In this document: piece by piece, positions 27,731 through 35,611 of the stretch
Position numbering within the stretch: position 1 is the stretch's first letter
How the letters are laid out: each line of letters begins with the position of its first letter
Assembly (NCBI GenBank): GCA_934725285.1
Contig: CAKVBK010000002.1
Span: 1-49,793 of the forward strand
DNA length: 49,793 bases
Origin: an uncultured Bacteroidales bacterium
GTDB lineage: Bacteria > Bacteroidota > Bacteroidia > Bacteroidales > UBA932
Direction of reading: 5' to 3'
Made by a program: the position numbers and the translations under genes
The notes under the pieces: model-generated
What the model saw: the letters and a program-made list of their open reading frames with translations, nothing else
Databases searched by the model: none
What the model was told of the DNA's origin: nothing

Positions 27731-30235
27731 ATACTCCGGAGCGCCAAGCATGACTGTCGTCCTAAGAGGAAGATCTGTGGATGACGGCCCAACCAGAATC
27801 TCAAACTCGCCCGGCTCAACGATGAAAGACCTTGACTTCACATCGTAGAACGAGAATGCGTCAGCCCCAAGAGAAACAGCCATCCTGACTGACTTACCGG
27901 CAGGAATGAACATCTTATCGTAGCCCTTGAGCTCCTTGGCGGGCCTTGCGACGGACGCGACCTTGTCTTTGACATATACCTGCGCTGTCTCACAAGCTCC
28001 GACTTTTCCAGTGTTGGCCACAGTGAAAGAGACCAGCACACTGTCACTTGCAAGTTTCTCCACGTTAATGTCGGAATATTTGAATGACGTGTACGAAAGG
28101 CCATATCCAAACGGATAGCGTGGAGCGATTCCGCTTCTGTCATAGCCTCTGTAGCCGCAGAAGATTCCCTCACGGTACTCAATCCTTTTGAACGGAGTGT
28201 TCTGCGTCTTCACAGGTGTGTTGTTATAGTACGAGCCATACACCGGATTATCCTCCCATTTGTTCTCAATGGAGATAGGAAGCTTTCCGCTTGGCGAGAT
28301 TTTTCCGGATATGATCTCAGCGATGGCCGTGCCGCCTTCCTGGCCGGTGTACCAGGCATAAAGGATAGCCTCGACTCCCTCGCTCCAGCCGTTGAAGTCA
28401 ACGCCTCCACCGGCGTTAAGCACCACGGTCACGTGAGGATGCGCATCCGTAAGTCTGGCAATCAGGGATTTCTGCTCCGCCGGCAGACTGAACGGCCTGT
28501 CGAAACCTTCTCCCTCAATGTCACTGTTGAATCCGCCGCAATAGATGACACGTCCGGCCTTGGCCACTGCCGCATTCAGCATCGTCTCATTAAAGAGTCC
28601 GATCCTCATACGGGCGGTGGCATCGGAAATATTATCGTAAAACTCGAAGCGGATCCGATAGGTCTTTCCCTTCTCGATGCTGTGGAAAGCCGTCCTTGAC
28701 GACAATGAGTGATTTCCCCAATCCCCTGCCAGAAGCTGATCGTTGACAAACAGACGGTAACCATCGTCACCTGACAGTCTGAAACGCAGCGTGCCTGTTT
28801 CCGAAGCGGTGTATATTCCCTCCCAGCGGACAGAGAATCCGTCTTCCGGAAGCCCTTCGGCCGGAGATTTCCGTCCCCAATCGAAATTCACGGAAGTATC
28901 CGTCCTCACCAGCACCGGATTTCCTGACAAGGTTTTGTTGTCGTAGTACTCGGCCCTGAATCCTGAGCGTCCGTTACCGTCCAAAGGATGGATGTCTGAA
29001 GAAATGTCAACATAAAGTTCCTCATCTGAAAGGACTTGCACATATTTCTCACCAAACTGCCTTTTGATGCCGTCCGCGATGGTGACAGTATGGAATGGGG
29101 TCACAAAGCCGCTCCCGCCACCGGTAGTGGTGACGCATGCATTTGGGCCAAGGACAAGAATTCTCTCTTTTTTCTTTCCATAAGGAAGTTCGGAATTTCT
29201 GTTCTCAAGCATAACCACACCTTCCCTCGCAAGGTCAAGCGCGACAGCGGCATTCTCCGGATTGTCTTTTTCTATGCTTTCATCCAAGACAGGCTTGTCA
29301 AGGAGCCCGAAGCGATCCAGTGTGGACAGGATGTTGTACACCTTCCTGTCGATGACTTCTTCAGAAATGACTCCGGACCTTATAAGAGGGATGATCCTCT
29401 CCTTCGTAAAATACACTCCTTTAGGGCATTCAAGATCCAGTCCCCCATTGACGGCACCTGACGTGGAATAAACCGATGTCCAGTCAGACATAAGGATTCC
29501 GTCAAAACCCCACATATTGCGAAGCACCTCAATATTCATATAAGCGTTCTCGGTCGCGTGAACCCCGAAAACAGGGTTATAGCTGTCCATCACAGCTCCG
29601 ACACGGGCTTTCTCGACAGCCTTCCGAAACGCCGGGAAGTATATCTCGTGAAGGGTTCTCTCATCCACATCCGAACTTGCGTGGTGACGGCTCCATTCCT
29701 GATTGTTGGCCGCGAAATGCTTGACAGTGGCGATCACGCCTTCCGCCTGCACTCCTTCAATATAATGTTCAGCCACCTCGGAGGACAGGTAAGGATCCTC
29801 ACCGAAATATTCAAAGTTTCTGCCGTTCATCGGTGCTCTGTAGATGTTGACTCCGGGTCCAAGGAGGATCGCCACTCCTCTGGCCTTGGCATCTTTTCCA
29901 AGTCCGTGTCCGAGCCTTTCGGCAAGTTCTCTGTTCCAAGTGGCGGCCGTAAGTATTCCGGACGGATAAAGGGTGCTGGTGGTATTGTTGCGTATGCCCT
30001 GAGGACCGTCCGCCATTCGTATTTCCGGAATTCCAAGCCTGTCCACACCACGCAGAACAAAGGATGTGGCCGCACCGATGTAATCACACTTCTCTTCAAG
30101 AGTCATTTTCGACACCAGCTCCCAAGCGCGCGCATCGCTCTTTTCTGGCTCCGCCATATTATGCACATTGTCACCGCCGTTCGAAACGACAGACATAAGA
30201 AGAAGTGGAAGTGTCAGCAAAAACGTTACTATCAT
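26282..30235 (-). CDS. GH3 glycosidase with PA14 insert, fused to a C-terminal DUF4832-type module
   Basis: The product is 1317 residues, far longer than a usual GH3 of 750-850. A signal peptide (to about residue 19, no lipobox) suggests a periplasmic enzyme. The GH3 barrel follows with nucleophile Asp251 in ILMSDW and KHFAANNQEWSR. A PA14 domain (about 425-550) is inserted in the second GH3 domain, then a fibronectin III domain (about 735-820) completes the glucosidase. From about residue 838 a complete DUF4832-type module follows without a break, with Glu1013 in GLGKWGEAH and Glu1114 in IIMEGGW. It is the first gene of the PUL, upstream of susC. Both halves look intact. PA14-containing GH3 enzymes are usually beta-glucosidases. 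Confidence 0.9.
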   Translation of the reverse strand: MIVTFLLTLPLLLMSVVSNGGDNVHNMAEPEKSDARAWELVSKMTLEEKCDYIGAATSFVLRGVDRLGIPEIRMADGPQGIRNNTTSTLYPSGILTAATWNRELAERLGHGLGKDAKARGVAILLGPGVNIYRAPMNGRNFEYFGEDPYLSSEVAEHYIEGVQAEGVIATVKHFAANNQEWSRHHASSDVDERTLHEIYFPAFRKAVEKARVGAVMDSYNPVFGVHATENAYMNIEVLRNMWGFDGILMSDWTSVYSTSGAVNGGLDLECPKGVYFTKERIIPLIRSGVISEEVIDRKVYNILSTLDRFGLLDKPVLDESIEKDNPENAAVALDLAREGVVMLENRNSELPYGKKKERILVLGPNACVTTTGGGSGFVTPFHTVTIADGIKRQFGEKYVQVLSDEELYVDISSDIHPLDGNGRSGFRAEYYDNKTLSGNPVLVRTDTSVNFDWGRKSPAEGLPEDGFSVRWEGIYTASETGTLRFRLSGDDGYRLFVNDQLLAGDWGNHSLSSRTAFHSIEKGKTYRIRFEFYDNISDATARMRIGLFNETMLNAAVAKAGRVIYCGGFNSDIEGEGFDRPFSLPAEQKSLIARLTDAHPHVTVVLNAGGGVDFNGWSEGVEAILYAWYTGQEGGTAIAEIISGKISPSGKLPISIENKWEDNPVYGSYYNNTPVKTQNTPFKRIEYREGIFCGYRGYDRSGIAPRYPFGYGLSYTSFKYSDINVEKLASDSVLVSFTVANTGKVGACETAQVYVKDKVASVARPAKELKGYDKMFIPAGKSVRMAVSLGADAFSFYDVKSRSFIVEPGEFEILVGPSSTDLPLRTTVMLGAPEYQVINIAPDTVSIVKNPLNGWVMYMGRNWDSDFGKVQHYDDLPAAVPGGKVRVTDWCGTAYIRTSWASMEPEEGKYFWNDPDSRLNRLLTEVRNRGLRLAFRIVVDGRDQGQNTPRYVLDAGAKAFASKLGDKEVYTPYPDDPVFQEKYSKFIKAFASRFDSFDEVDFIDAYGLGKWGEAHSMKYLDKKNKIPVYEWITDLYSRSFKEVPLVMNYHRVLAEETVNGWEDDPDPDSEGMLESAISKGYSLRHDAFGMTGYYKEWEKAFAAKWKFKVPIIMEGGWITGAHHRYWIDPSGKYREGHPEDVRRGEMEAAEEACVNMMDFRVGNETESWFQNIDLVERFIRHGGYRLYPAQVVVPCEARTGEILTLTHTWENMGWGYCPNNIRQWNHRFKPSFALIAEDGNVIRIFVDTKAEPSDWMRNKPAGYSLRVSLEGVAPGNYCWAVAISDTEKGNIPGLNMAVDTASLTKDGWLKVAKVTIR

Positions 30236-30266
30236 AAATGACTATGTGGTTTAAAAAATCCGTCGG

Positions 30267-30274
30267 CAAAATTA
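30267..30274 (-). promoter_or_regulatory. -7 box of a probable PUL promoter
   Basis: The minus strand reads TAATTTTG, a TAnnTTTG match, 32 bases before the ATG of the GH3 fusion. A TTTG is not found at the expected -33 spacing, as is common for promoters that need an activator such as an HTCS. Confidence 0.4.
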
Positions 30275-30311
30275 TAACTTCCGGAACATATTGCCGGCCG
30301 TTTTTATACAC

Positions 30312-30338
30312 AAATGGTTCGTTTTTGTACAACCATTT
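30312..30338. promoter_or_regulatory. Perfect 8-bp inverted repeat in the divergent intergenic region
   Basis: AAATGGTT (30312-30319) and AACCATTT (30331-30338) are perfect complements with an 11-base spacer. The repeat lies between the two divergent promoters, about 40 bases upstream of the PUL -7 box. It could bind a regulator dimer, for instance the HTCS, or fold as a hairpin. The binding role is inference. Confidence 0.35.
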
Positions 30339-30399
30339 AACTATCCGTCACTTAGATAATCAGAAGAATCACTGTAATTCTCCACGAGGCACTGTGATT

Positions 30400-30430
30400 T
30401 TTGGACATTCGGATACAAGTTGTATATTTG
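30400..30430 (+). promoter_or_regulatory. Bacteroidota-type promoter for the SGNH hydrolase
   Basis: TTTG (30400-30403), a 19-base spacer and TATATTTG (30423-30430) match the -33/-7 consensus exactly. Transcription would begin near 30437, leaving a leader of about 75 bases before the ATG at 30512. Confidence 0.7.
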
Positions 30431-30511
30431 CATCCGGTCGGTCAACCACATAAAATATCCAATCATAGATGGTCTTGGTTTGATGCGGTGACCGACAAAA
30501 AAACAAACGAA

Positions 30512-31390
30512 ATGAAAAACAGCAACACATCTCTCATCATCAAGGCTGTCGCCTTGCTGGCGGCGGGAACACTTACAGCCAACATCGCTTTGGCGCAGGG
30601 AAAAGCCAACGCAACCACTTCCGTCAATACTGTGGTGGACACGACCCATCCGTGGTACGGGGCAAGGGTCGGGATCATCGGGGATTCGATTTCGGATCCT
30701 CAGGTGGCGAACGGACCTGAGAAGTACTACTGGTACATGGCACGGGAAATCGGGATCGTTCCTTGCGTGGTGGCGCGGAACGGCCAGCAATGGAACGAGG
30801 TCCTTCCACAGGCGGACAGACTGAAAAGCGAGTACGGAGACGACATCGACGCCATACTTATCCTGATGGGAACCAACGACTTCAACGCAGGCGTGCCGAT
30901 CGGCGAATGGTTCACAGAAGAATATGTCCAAGTGGAGGCCGCCAACGGAGATCCGAAGTCAATGCAGACAAGAAGGCGACGGACCCCGAATTTTGATCCA
31001 GACACATTCAAGGGCAGGATCAACATTGCGCTCGACTCTCTTAAGAATATGTACCCGCGCAAGCAGATCATCCTTATGACACCGCTTCACAGGGGTTACG
31101 CAAAATTCGGAGAGACCAACATCCAGCCGGACGAGAACTACACCAACAGGTGCGGGGAATATGTCGACGCGTACATCGATGCGGTGAAGGAGGCTGGAAA
31201 CGTCTGGGCGGTACCCGTGATAGACCTCAACGCCATTTCGGGAATATTCCCTCTCAACCGTTCGCAGAAGGATTATTTTCCACGGGACAATGACAGGCTG
31301 CACCCGACAGACGACGGGCACGAAAGGATCGCGGGCGCGCTCATCGCATGGCTCAGATGCCTCGCACCTGATTGCACGTTGCCCCGATAG
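30512..31390 (+). CDS. Secreted SGNH/GDSL-family hydrolase
   Basis: The product is 292 residues from the ATG at 30512. A longer open frame from 30401 lacks a signal-like start and runs through the promoter, so it is rejected. The signal peptide ends at ANIALAQ. The SGNH blocks are visible: GDSIS with the nucleophile Ser (block I), MGTNDF (block III) and DRLHPTDDGH with the catalytic Asp/His (block V). Members are esterases, often removing acetyl groups from glycans. It is divergent from the PUL and may serve it as a deacylase, but its promoter looks independent. Its stop is five bases from the convergent Dma-like stop, with a small inverted repeat (31384-31389 and 31397-31402) across the junction. 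Confidence 0.85.
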   Translation: MKNSNTSLIIKAVALLAAGTLTANIALAQGKANATTSVNTVVDTTHPWYGARVGIIGDSISDPQVANGPEKYYWYMAREIGIVPCVVARNGQQWNEVLPQADRLKSEYGDDIDAILILMGTNDFNAGVPIGEWFTEEYVQVEAANGDPKSMQTRRRRTPNFDPDTFKGRINIALDSLKNMYPRKQIILMTPLHRGYAKFGETNIQPDENYTNRCGEYVDAYIDAVKEAGNVWAVPVIDLNAISGIFPLNRSQKDYFPRDNDRLHPTDDGHERIAGALIAWLRCLAPDCTLPR

Positions 31391-31395
31391 CGGAA

Positions 31396-32733
31396 TTATC
31401 GGAACGAGAATCGGGCCCCGAACGTCATCACGAAGTCAAAAGGACGATCTTTATAGATTGTCTGTACGGAAGAGCCGTCATCAAAATGGTAGCTCAAACC
31501 AGGTTCCACATAGAGTCCAAGGTTGGCGGAAAGATTAGCCTGGGCGCCAGCCGCCGCATTCAATGACCAAAGAGCAGGCTTGACAGTCAGTTCTTCACTG
31601 CTTGTGCCTTTTTCCACACCTGACACGGTCTCGGTTGTCCGAACCTTGCCGGAAACGCATTTCTCCACCATTCCTCCACCGATGACGTACACAGAAAGTC
31701 TCTTGGAATTAAATACGGAAGCGGTGAGATTAAGCGGAACGCCAAGATACCTCAGCGTCTGGGCTTCTTCTTTCAGAGCATTTCCGGAAATCGTGGAGAA
31801 TGTACTGCGGAGTGTCGAATATGACAGGCCGGATTCAACACCGAACACCTTTCCGAAAGACTTGTGGATCGTAAGCGCCACTCTGACGGGGCGTCTATGC
31901 TCCGCCTCGGTTGTAATAGGAGAAGAACTTGTGAACATAGCCGGAGACATCGAGCGCGTCTGAATATTGTTGCCGGCAAAGGAGCCTTCTTTTGGAGAGA
32001 CAGGATGGTCAAACGCCGGATCAGAACCTCGATAGAACATCATAGGGTCAAACGATTTCACATCATTGCTGGAAGTCGTGGAACCCGAGAATGACAGATC
32101 GACTGTCAGAGGAGAGCCTCCGGATGTCTTTCTGGAAGAAGTCTCGGAAAACAGCTGTTCCCAATCGTCATCTTCAAAATTCTTTCTTGTTTCACGTTTC
32201 TCCTTTGAAACCCTCGCATCATCAGGTTTGGGTTCGGCGGATGCCTTTTCAATCACTTCACATTCAGGCTCAACCGAAGATGACTCCTCCAAAGAAGGTG
32301 TCTGATGATCATCCGGCGCATGAACAGCAAGTTTTGCATGCACCGTTTGGGCCTTTCTTCTTGCGTCACGTGAAGATGGTCTGACCTCAGCGATGAGATT
32401 CTCTGACCGTCCGGCAACCGAGGATATTCCTTCATCATCGGAATCCGCCGCGCGTGAAAGATTCCGGTCGGGAGCCGCCGCGACGACATTGATTTGTCCT
32501 TCGCCAGGAGAGGCCGGAGAATCCAAAAATCTCACACCGACAAAGGCTCCGACAGCCACCGCGGCGGCCGCCACACCACTCCAGAGCCAAGGCATGGCAA
32601 TCACGGCGCGGTGGTGTTTCTTTTCCGGAAATATGGATGCCTCTATGTCCTTCCACAGTCCGTCCGGGACAGATTCCTCAAATCCGTCCATCTTATCCCT
32701 AAGACCATCAAGCCATTTCTTATCCTCTATCAT
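31396..32733 (-). CDS. Dual-membrane-spanning anti-sigma factor (Dma-like)
   Basis: The product is 445 residues with an unusual layout. Residues 1-42 form a short charged cytoplasmic domain (MIEDKKWLDGLRDKMDGFEE), followed by one membrane helix (about 43-69). Residues about 72-275 are low-complexity, rich in Ser, Asp, Glu and Pro, and look disordered. Residues about 278-445 are an outer-membrane beta-barrel of the OMP_b-brl type ending in RFSFR. This matches the Dma family described in Bacteroides thetaiotaomicron, where the N-terminus holds a sigma factor and the barrel sits in the outer membrane. The ATG overlaps the sigma stop by four bases (ATGA), as expected for a sigma/anti-sigma pair. 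Confidence 0.85.
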   Translation of the reverse strand: MIEDKKWLDGLRDKMDGFEESVPDGLWKDIEASIFPEKKHHRAVIAMPWLWSGVAAAAVAVGAFVGVRFLDSPASPGEGQINVVAAAPDRNLSRAADSDDEGISSVAGRSENLIAEVRPSSRDARRKAQTVHAKLAVHAPDDHQTPSLEESSSVEPECEVIEKASAEPKPDDARVSKEKRETRKNFEDDDWEQLFSETSSRKTSGGSPLTVDLSFSGSTTSSNDVKSFDPMMFYRGSDPAFDHPVSPKEGSFAGNNIQTRSMSPAMFTSSSPITTEAEHRRPVRVALTIHKSFGKVFGVESGLSYSTLRSTFSTISGNALKEEAQTLRYLGVPLNLTASVFNSKRLSVYVIGGGMVEKCVSGKVRTTETVSGVEKGTSSEELTVKPALWSLNAAAGAQANLSANLGLYVEPGLSYHFDDGSSVQTIYKDRPFDFVMTFGARFSFR

Positions 32734-33305
32734 ATTTTTGTCTCCGTCCTTTTCTTATATTCATTGATCTGCCTCGCCAGCAACGCCCTCGCACGGTGAA
32801 GCTGCGAAGCGGAAGTGCTCTCGGATATTCCAAGCAGCCCGGCTATCTCCTTATGGCTTTTGCTCTCGAATGCGTAAAGGTTCAGCACAGTCCTGTAACC
32901 TTCCGGCAAAGCCTGTATCATCTTCTGAATCACAGGTGCCGGCACATCGGTGACCTCTGGTTCGAGATCCTCCTGTGTGTCTGGAAGATCCCACTTGTAC
33001 TCGACAGTGTCGTTTCGCCTACGTTTTCTGATAAGCTTCAGAGCCTCGTTCACAACGACCTGCCTCATCCAAGCCTTGAGAGAGCCCTCGCCACGGAACT
33101 CAAACTTGTCCAAAGATGAGAAAATCTTAACGAAACTGTCCTGAAGGACATCACGCAATTCGTCCTCGCCTGGCAGGTAACGGGAACAAGTGGCCGTAAG
33201 GTAGCGAGAATAGCAGTCATATATCCGCCTCATCGCTCCCCGGTCACCTTTCCTTGCCTGCTCGACAAGACCGCGTTCCTTGTCCTCAGTAAGTTCTCCC
33301 ATCAA
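32730..33305 (-). CDS. ECF-type RNA polymerase sigma factor, Das-like
   Basis: The product is 191 residues. Region 2 is seen in DVLQDSFVKIFSSLDKF and region 4 in LPEGYRTVLNLYAFESKSHKEIAGLLGIS with the helix-turn-helix. No signal peptide or extra domain is present. It lies between nigD (9 bases upstream) and the Dma-like gene (4-base overlap downstream). It would direct RNA polymerase to stress or envelope genes when released from its partner, and probably activates its own operon, as ECF factors often do. Confidence 0.92.
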   Translation of the reverse strand: MMGELTEDKERGLVEQARKGDRGAMRRIYDCYSRYLTATCSRYLPGEDELRDVLQDSFVKIFSSLDKFEFRGEGSLKAWMRQVVVNEALKLIRKRRRNDTVEYKWDLPDTQEDLEPEVTDVPAPVIQKMIQALPEGYRTVLNLYAFESKSHKEIAGLLGISESTSASQLHRARALLARQINEYKKRTETKI

Positions 33306-33314
33306 GGCCTGACT

Positions 33315-34013
33315 CTACTTCGCCAATTCGAAACGACCCGAATATTTCAATTTAACCTCCTTTTTCTCTTCATCAAAGGCGGTCCAGTGAAGGGTCAGCT
33401 CATCTCCGTCCTTGGCATCAGTGAGAAGCTCATCAATCTTGAACGAAACGATTCCTTCCACCAGCCGGTAGTTGGACTCGTCACCATTCCTGTCGTGTCT
33501 CAGATAAAGGCTCCGGGTCTCCGGGTCAATCCCAAGATTGATGTAGTGAGGCTTCTTGTTGTCCGGCCCCCACCAAGTAGCGAAGTGGAGTGTAAGGTAG
33601 CCATCTTCGCAGTTGGTCAGCCAATCACCGACAAGCTCAACCTGATCGTCAGCTCCTTTCTTGAACTCATCTGTGTAAAGGACAGCCTTCTTTGTCAGGA
33701 CCGAGTCAATCCAATTAATTCTCACAGAATGGGTGAACGGACCATTGTTCGTCTCGGAAAGCTCATCATAATTGACCAAAGCCCTGGTCTCACCCTTGTA
33801 AGGATTCTTCCAGTCAACCGGGAGAAGGGTTGTCTTTTCATCAACCTGAAGGTAAGTCTCACCCGAATCCAGAGTCTTGACTGTCACAATAGCTTTCGGA
33901 CTAAGATAATCGTACGGAGTGTCATTGTCCGCGACAGAGCATGACGACACAACCGAAGCCATCAATATGGCAACAAAAGCCGAAACGGCGAACTTAAATC
34001 TGAAATTTTTCAT
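33315..34013 (-). CDS. nigD: NigD-like lipoprotein
   Basis: The product is 232 residues with a lipoprotein signal peptide (lipobox VVSSC, then SVADND). The N-terminal part (KAIVTVKTLDSGETYLQVDE) looks like the NigD OB-fold domain and the C-terminal half like the NigD beta-sandwich. NigD proteins are widespread in Bacteroidota and of unclear function; in B. thetaiotaomicron NigD1 is reported to act with a Dma/Das pair to raise vesiculation. Here nigD is the first gene of the three-gene operon, which supports the same link. Confidence 0.8.
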   Translation of the reverse strand: MKNFRFKFAVSAFVAILMASVVSSCSVADNDTPYDYLSPKAIVTVKTLDSGETYLQVDEKTTLLPVDWKNPYKGETRALVNYDELSETNNGPFTHSVRINWIDSVLTKKAVLYTDEFKKGADDQVELVGDWLTNCEDGYLTLHFATWWGPDNKKPHYINLGIDPETRSLYLRHDRNGDESNYRLVEGIVSFKIDELLTDAKDGDELTLHWTAFDEEKKEVKLKYSGRFELAK

Positions 34014-34015
34014 TT

Positions 34016-34072
34016 GTCTTGATATTTATTCTTTCTTTCATCTATTCCAGTCTTCTAAATCCATCAAGACTG
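34016..34072 (-). promoter_or_regulatory. Inverted repeats upstream of nigD
   Basis: GTCTTGAT (34016-34023) is the complement of ATCAAGAC (34063-34070), and CAGTCTT (34048-34054) is the complement of AAGACTG (34066-34072). The same AGTCTT/AAGACT core thus occurs three times just upstream of nigD. No TAnnTTTG box is seen for nigD, consistent with an ECF-type promoter here. These sites may be operators or ECF promoter parts; this is inference. Confidence 0.3.
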
Positions 34073-34149
34073 AATTCTTGCGTAAAAATGAGAAAAAAAA
34101 ATTAACTTGCGCTCCCTTTTTGAACAGACGTATAAATGAACTTGCACAA

Positions 34150-35595
34150 ATGAAGAGAATAACCATATTCCGGATAGGGACATCCATGGTCCCGATTCTG
34201 ATTCTTGTGGCGCTGCTGGCGCTGAACATCAGCATATTCGGCAGTGATGCCATCCTTGGGGCGAGCCAGGTCGCGCTGCTTTTCTCCGCCGGAGTCGCCA
34301 TCTGGCTGGCGATGTGGCTGTTCAAGGTCCCGTGGCAGGACTTCGAGGAGGCGATCAAAAGCAACATCGGAGACGTGACAACCGCCATCGTCATCCTTTT
34401 CCTCATCGGAGCGATCTCCGGGACGTGGACCATGAGCGGAATCGTGCCGACATTCATCTACTATGGCGTCAAGATCATCAGCCCCAAGGTGTTCCTCCTG
34501 ACGGCATGCGTGATCTGTGCTTTGGTCTCGGTTATGATAGGAAGTTCCTGGACCACAATCGCCACGATCGGCGTGGCTTTGCTGGGAATCGGGAAGGCTC
34601 TGGGATTCAACGAGGGAATGATAGCCGGGGCCATCATCTCCGGAGCCTACTTCGGAGACAAGATCTCCCCGCTCTCGGACACAACCGTACTCGCCTCCTC
34701 GATGAGCAAGGTCCCGATGTTCGAGCACATACGCTACCTGATGTACACCACGGTCCCGTCAATCGTTATCACGCTCGCCATATTCACGATCCTCGGATTC
34801 TCCCACACCGGGAGCGACGCATCTCTGGTCAATGAATATACCTCCGTCCTCGGATCTAAATTCAACATCACTCCATGGCTGCTGATTGTCCCGGCCTTGA
34901 CAGCGGTTATGATAGCCCGCAGGATGCCGGCTCTCATCGTGCTGGCCATGTCCACGGTGATGGCAGCCGTCGCCGCGGTCATATTCCAGCCTGACATAAT
35001 CCGGGAGATCGGATCATCTGTCGCCGGAGAGGGTTCCAACGCCAAAATCCTGTTCACAGGAACGATAGAATCCATCTACAACTCCGTCTCCATCGAGACC
35101 GGCAATCCGGAGGTGAATGAGCTCGTGTCATCCAAGGGTATGCTCGGAATGCTGAACACGGTCTACCTCATTATCTGCGCGATGTGCTTCGGAGCTGCCA
35201 TGAAAGCCAGCGGAATGCTGCACCACCTCGCCTCGATGATCCTTCCTCTCACTAAACGCAGGACAAGCCTCGTGACCTCTACTGTTGTCACAGGAACGGC
35301 CTTGAACGGAATAGTCTCGGACCAGTACCTCGCCATCATCCTGACCTCCAGCCTGTTCAAGGATGTCTATGAGAAAGAGGGCTATGAGAACAGACTGCTG
35401 AGCCGCTCAGTGGAGGATTCCGCCACAGTCACGTCACCGCTGTACCCATGGAGCAGCTGCGGAATGACGCAGGCCACCATACTCAGTGTGCCTACTTTAG
35501 TCTACCTGCCATATTGCTTTTTCAATCTGATAAGCCCGCTGATGAGCATCACCGTGGCGGCGATAGGCTACAGGATATTCAAGAAAGACAACTAG
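34150..35595 (+). CDS. nhaC: NhaC-family Na+/H+ antiporter
   Basis: The product is 481 residues from the ATG at 34150 (MKRITIFRIG). The open frame extends upstream to 33919 but that part overlaps nigD and is not hydrophobic, so it is left out. About 11-12 membrane segments are visible. The conserved core SGAYFGDKISPLSDTTVLAS and a late SVEDSATVTSPLYPWSSCG are typical of NhaC. It exchanges Na+ (or another cation or organic substrate in some relatives) for protons at the inner membrane. It is divergent from nigD and 16 bases upstream of the AraC gene on the same strand. Confidence 0.9.
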   Translation: MKRITIFRIGTSMVPILILVALLALNISIFGSDAILGASQVALLFSAGVAIWLAMWLFKVPWQDFEEAIKSNIGDVTTAIVILFLIGAISGTWTMSGIVPTFIYYGVKIISPKVFLLTACVICALVSVMIGSSWTTIATIGVALLGIGKALGFNEGMIAGAIISGAYFGDKISPLSDTTVLASSMSKVPMFEHIRYLMYTTVPSIVITLAIFTILGFSHTGSDASLVNEYTSVLGSKFNITPWLLIVPALTAVMIARRMPALIVLAMSTVMAAVAAVIFQPDIIREIGSSVAGEGSNAKILFTGTIESIYNSVSIETGNPEVNELVSSKGMLGMLNTVYLIICAMCFGAAMKASGMLHHLASMILPLTKRRTSLVTSTVVTGTALNGIVSDQYLAIILTSSLFKDVYEKEGYENRLLSRSVEDSATVTSPLYPWSSCGMTQATILSVPTLVYLPYCFFNLISPLMSITVAAIGYRIFKKDN

Positions 35596-35611
35596 AAATC
35601 ACCCTTACGAA

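Noticed and set aside
30401..30511. N-terminal extension of the SGNH hydrolase
   Set aside because: It would run through the -7 box at 30423-30430; the ATG at 30512 begins a clean signal peptide.
33919..34149. N-terminal extension of the NhaC frame
   Set aside because: It overlaps the nigD start on the other strand and is not hydrophobic; MKRITIFRIG at 34150 fits NhaC N-termini.
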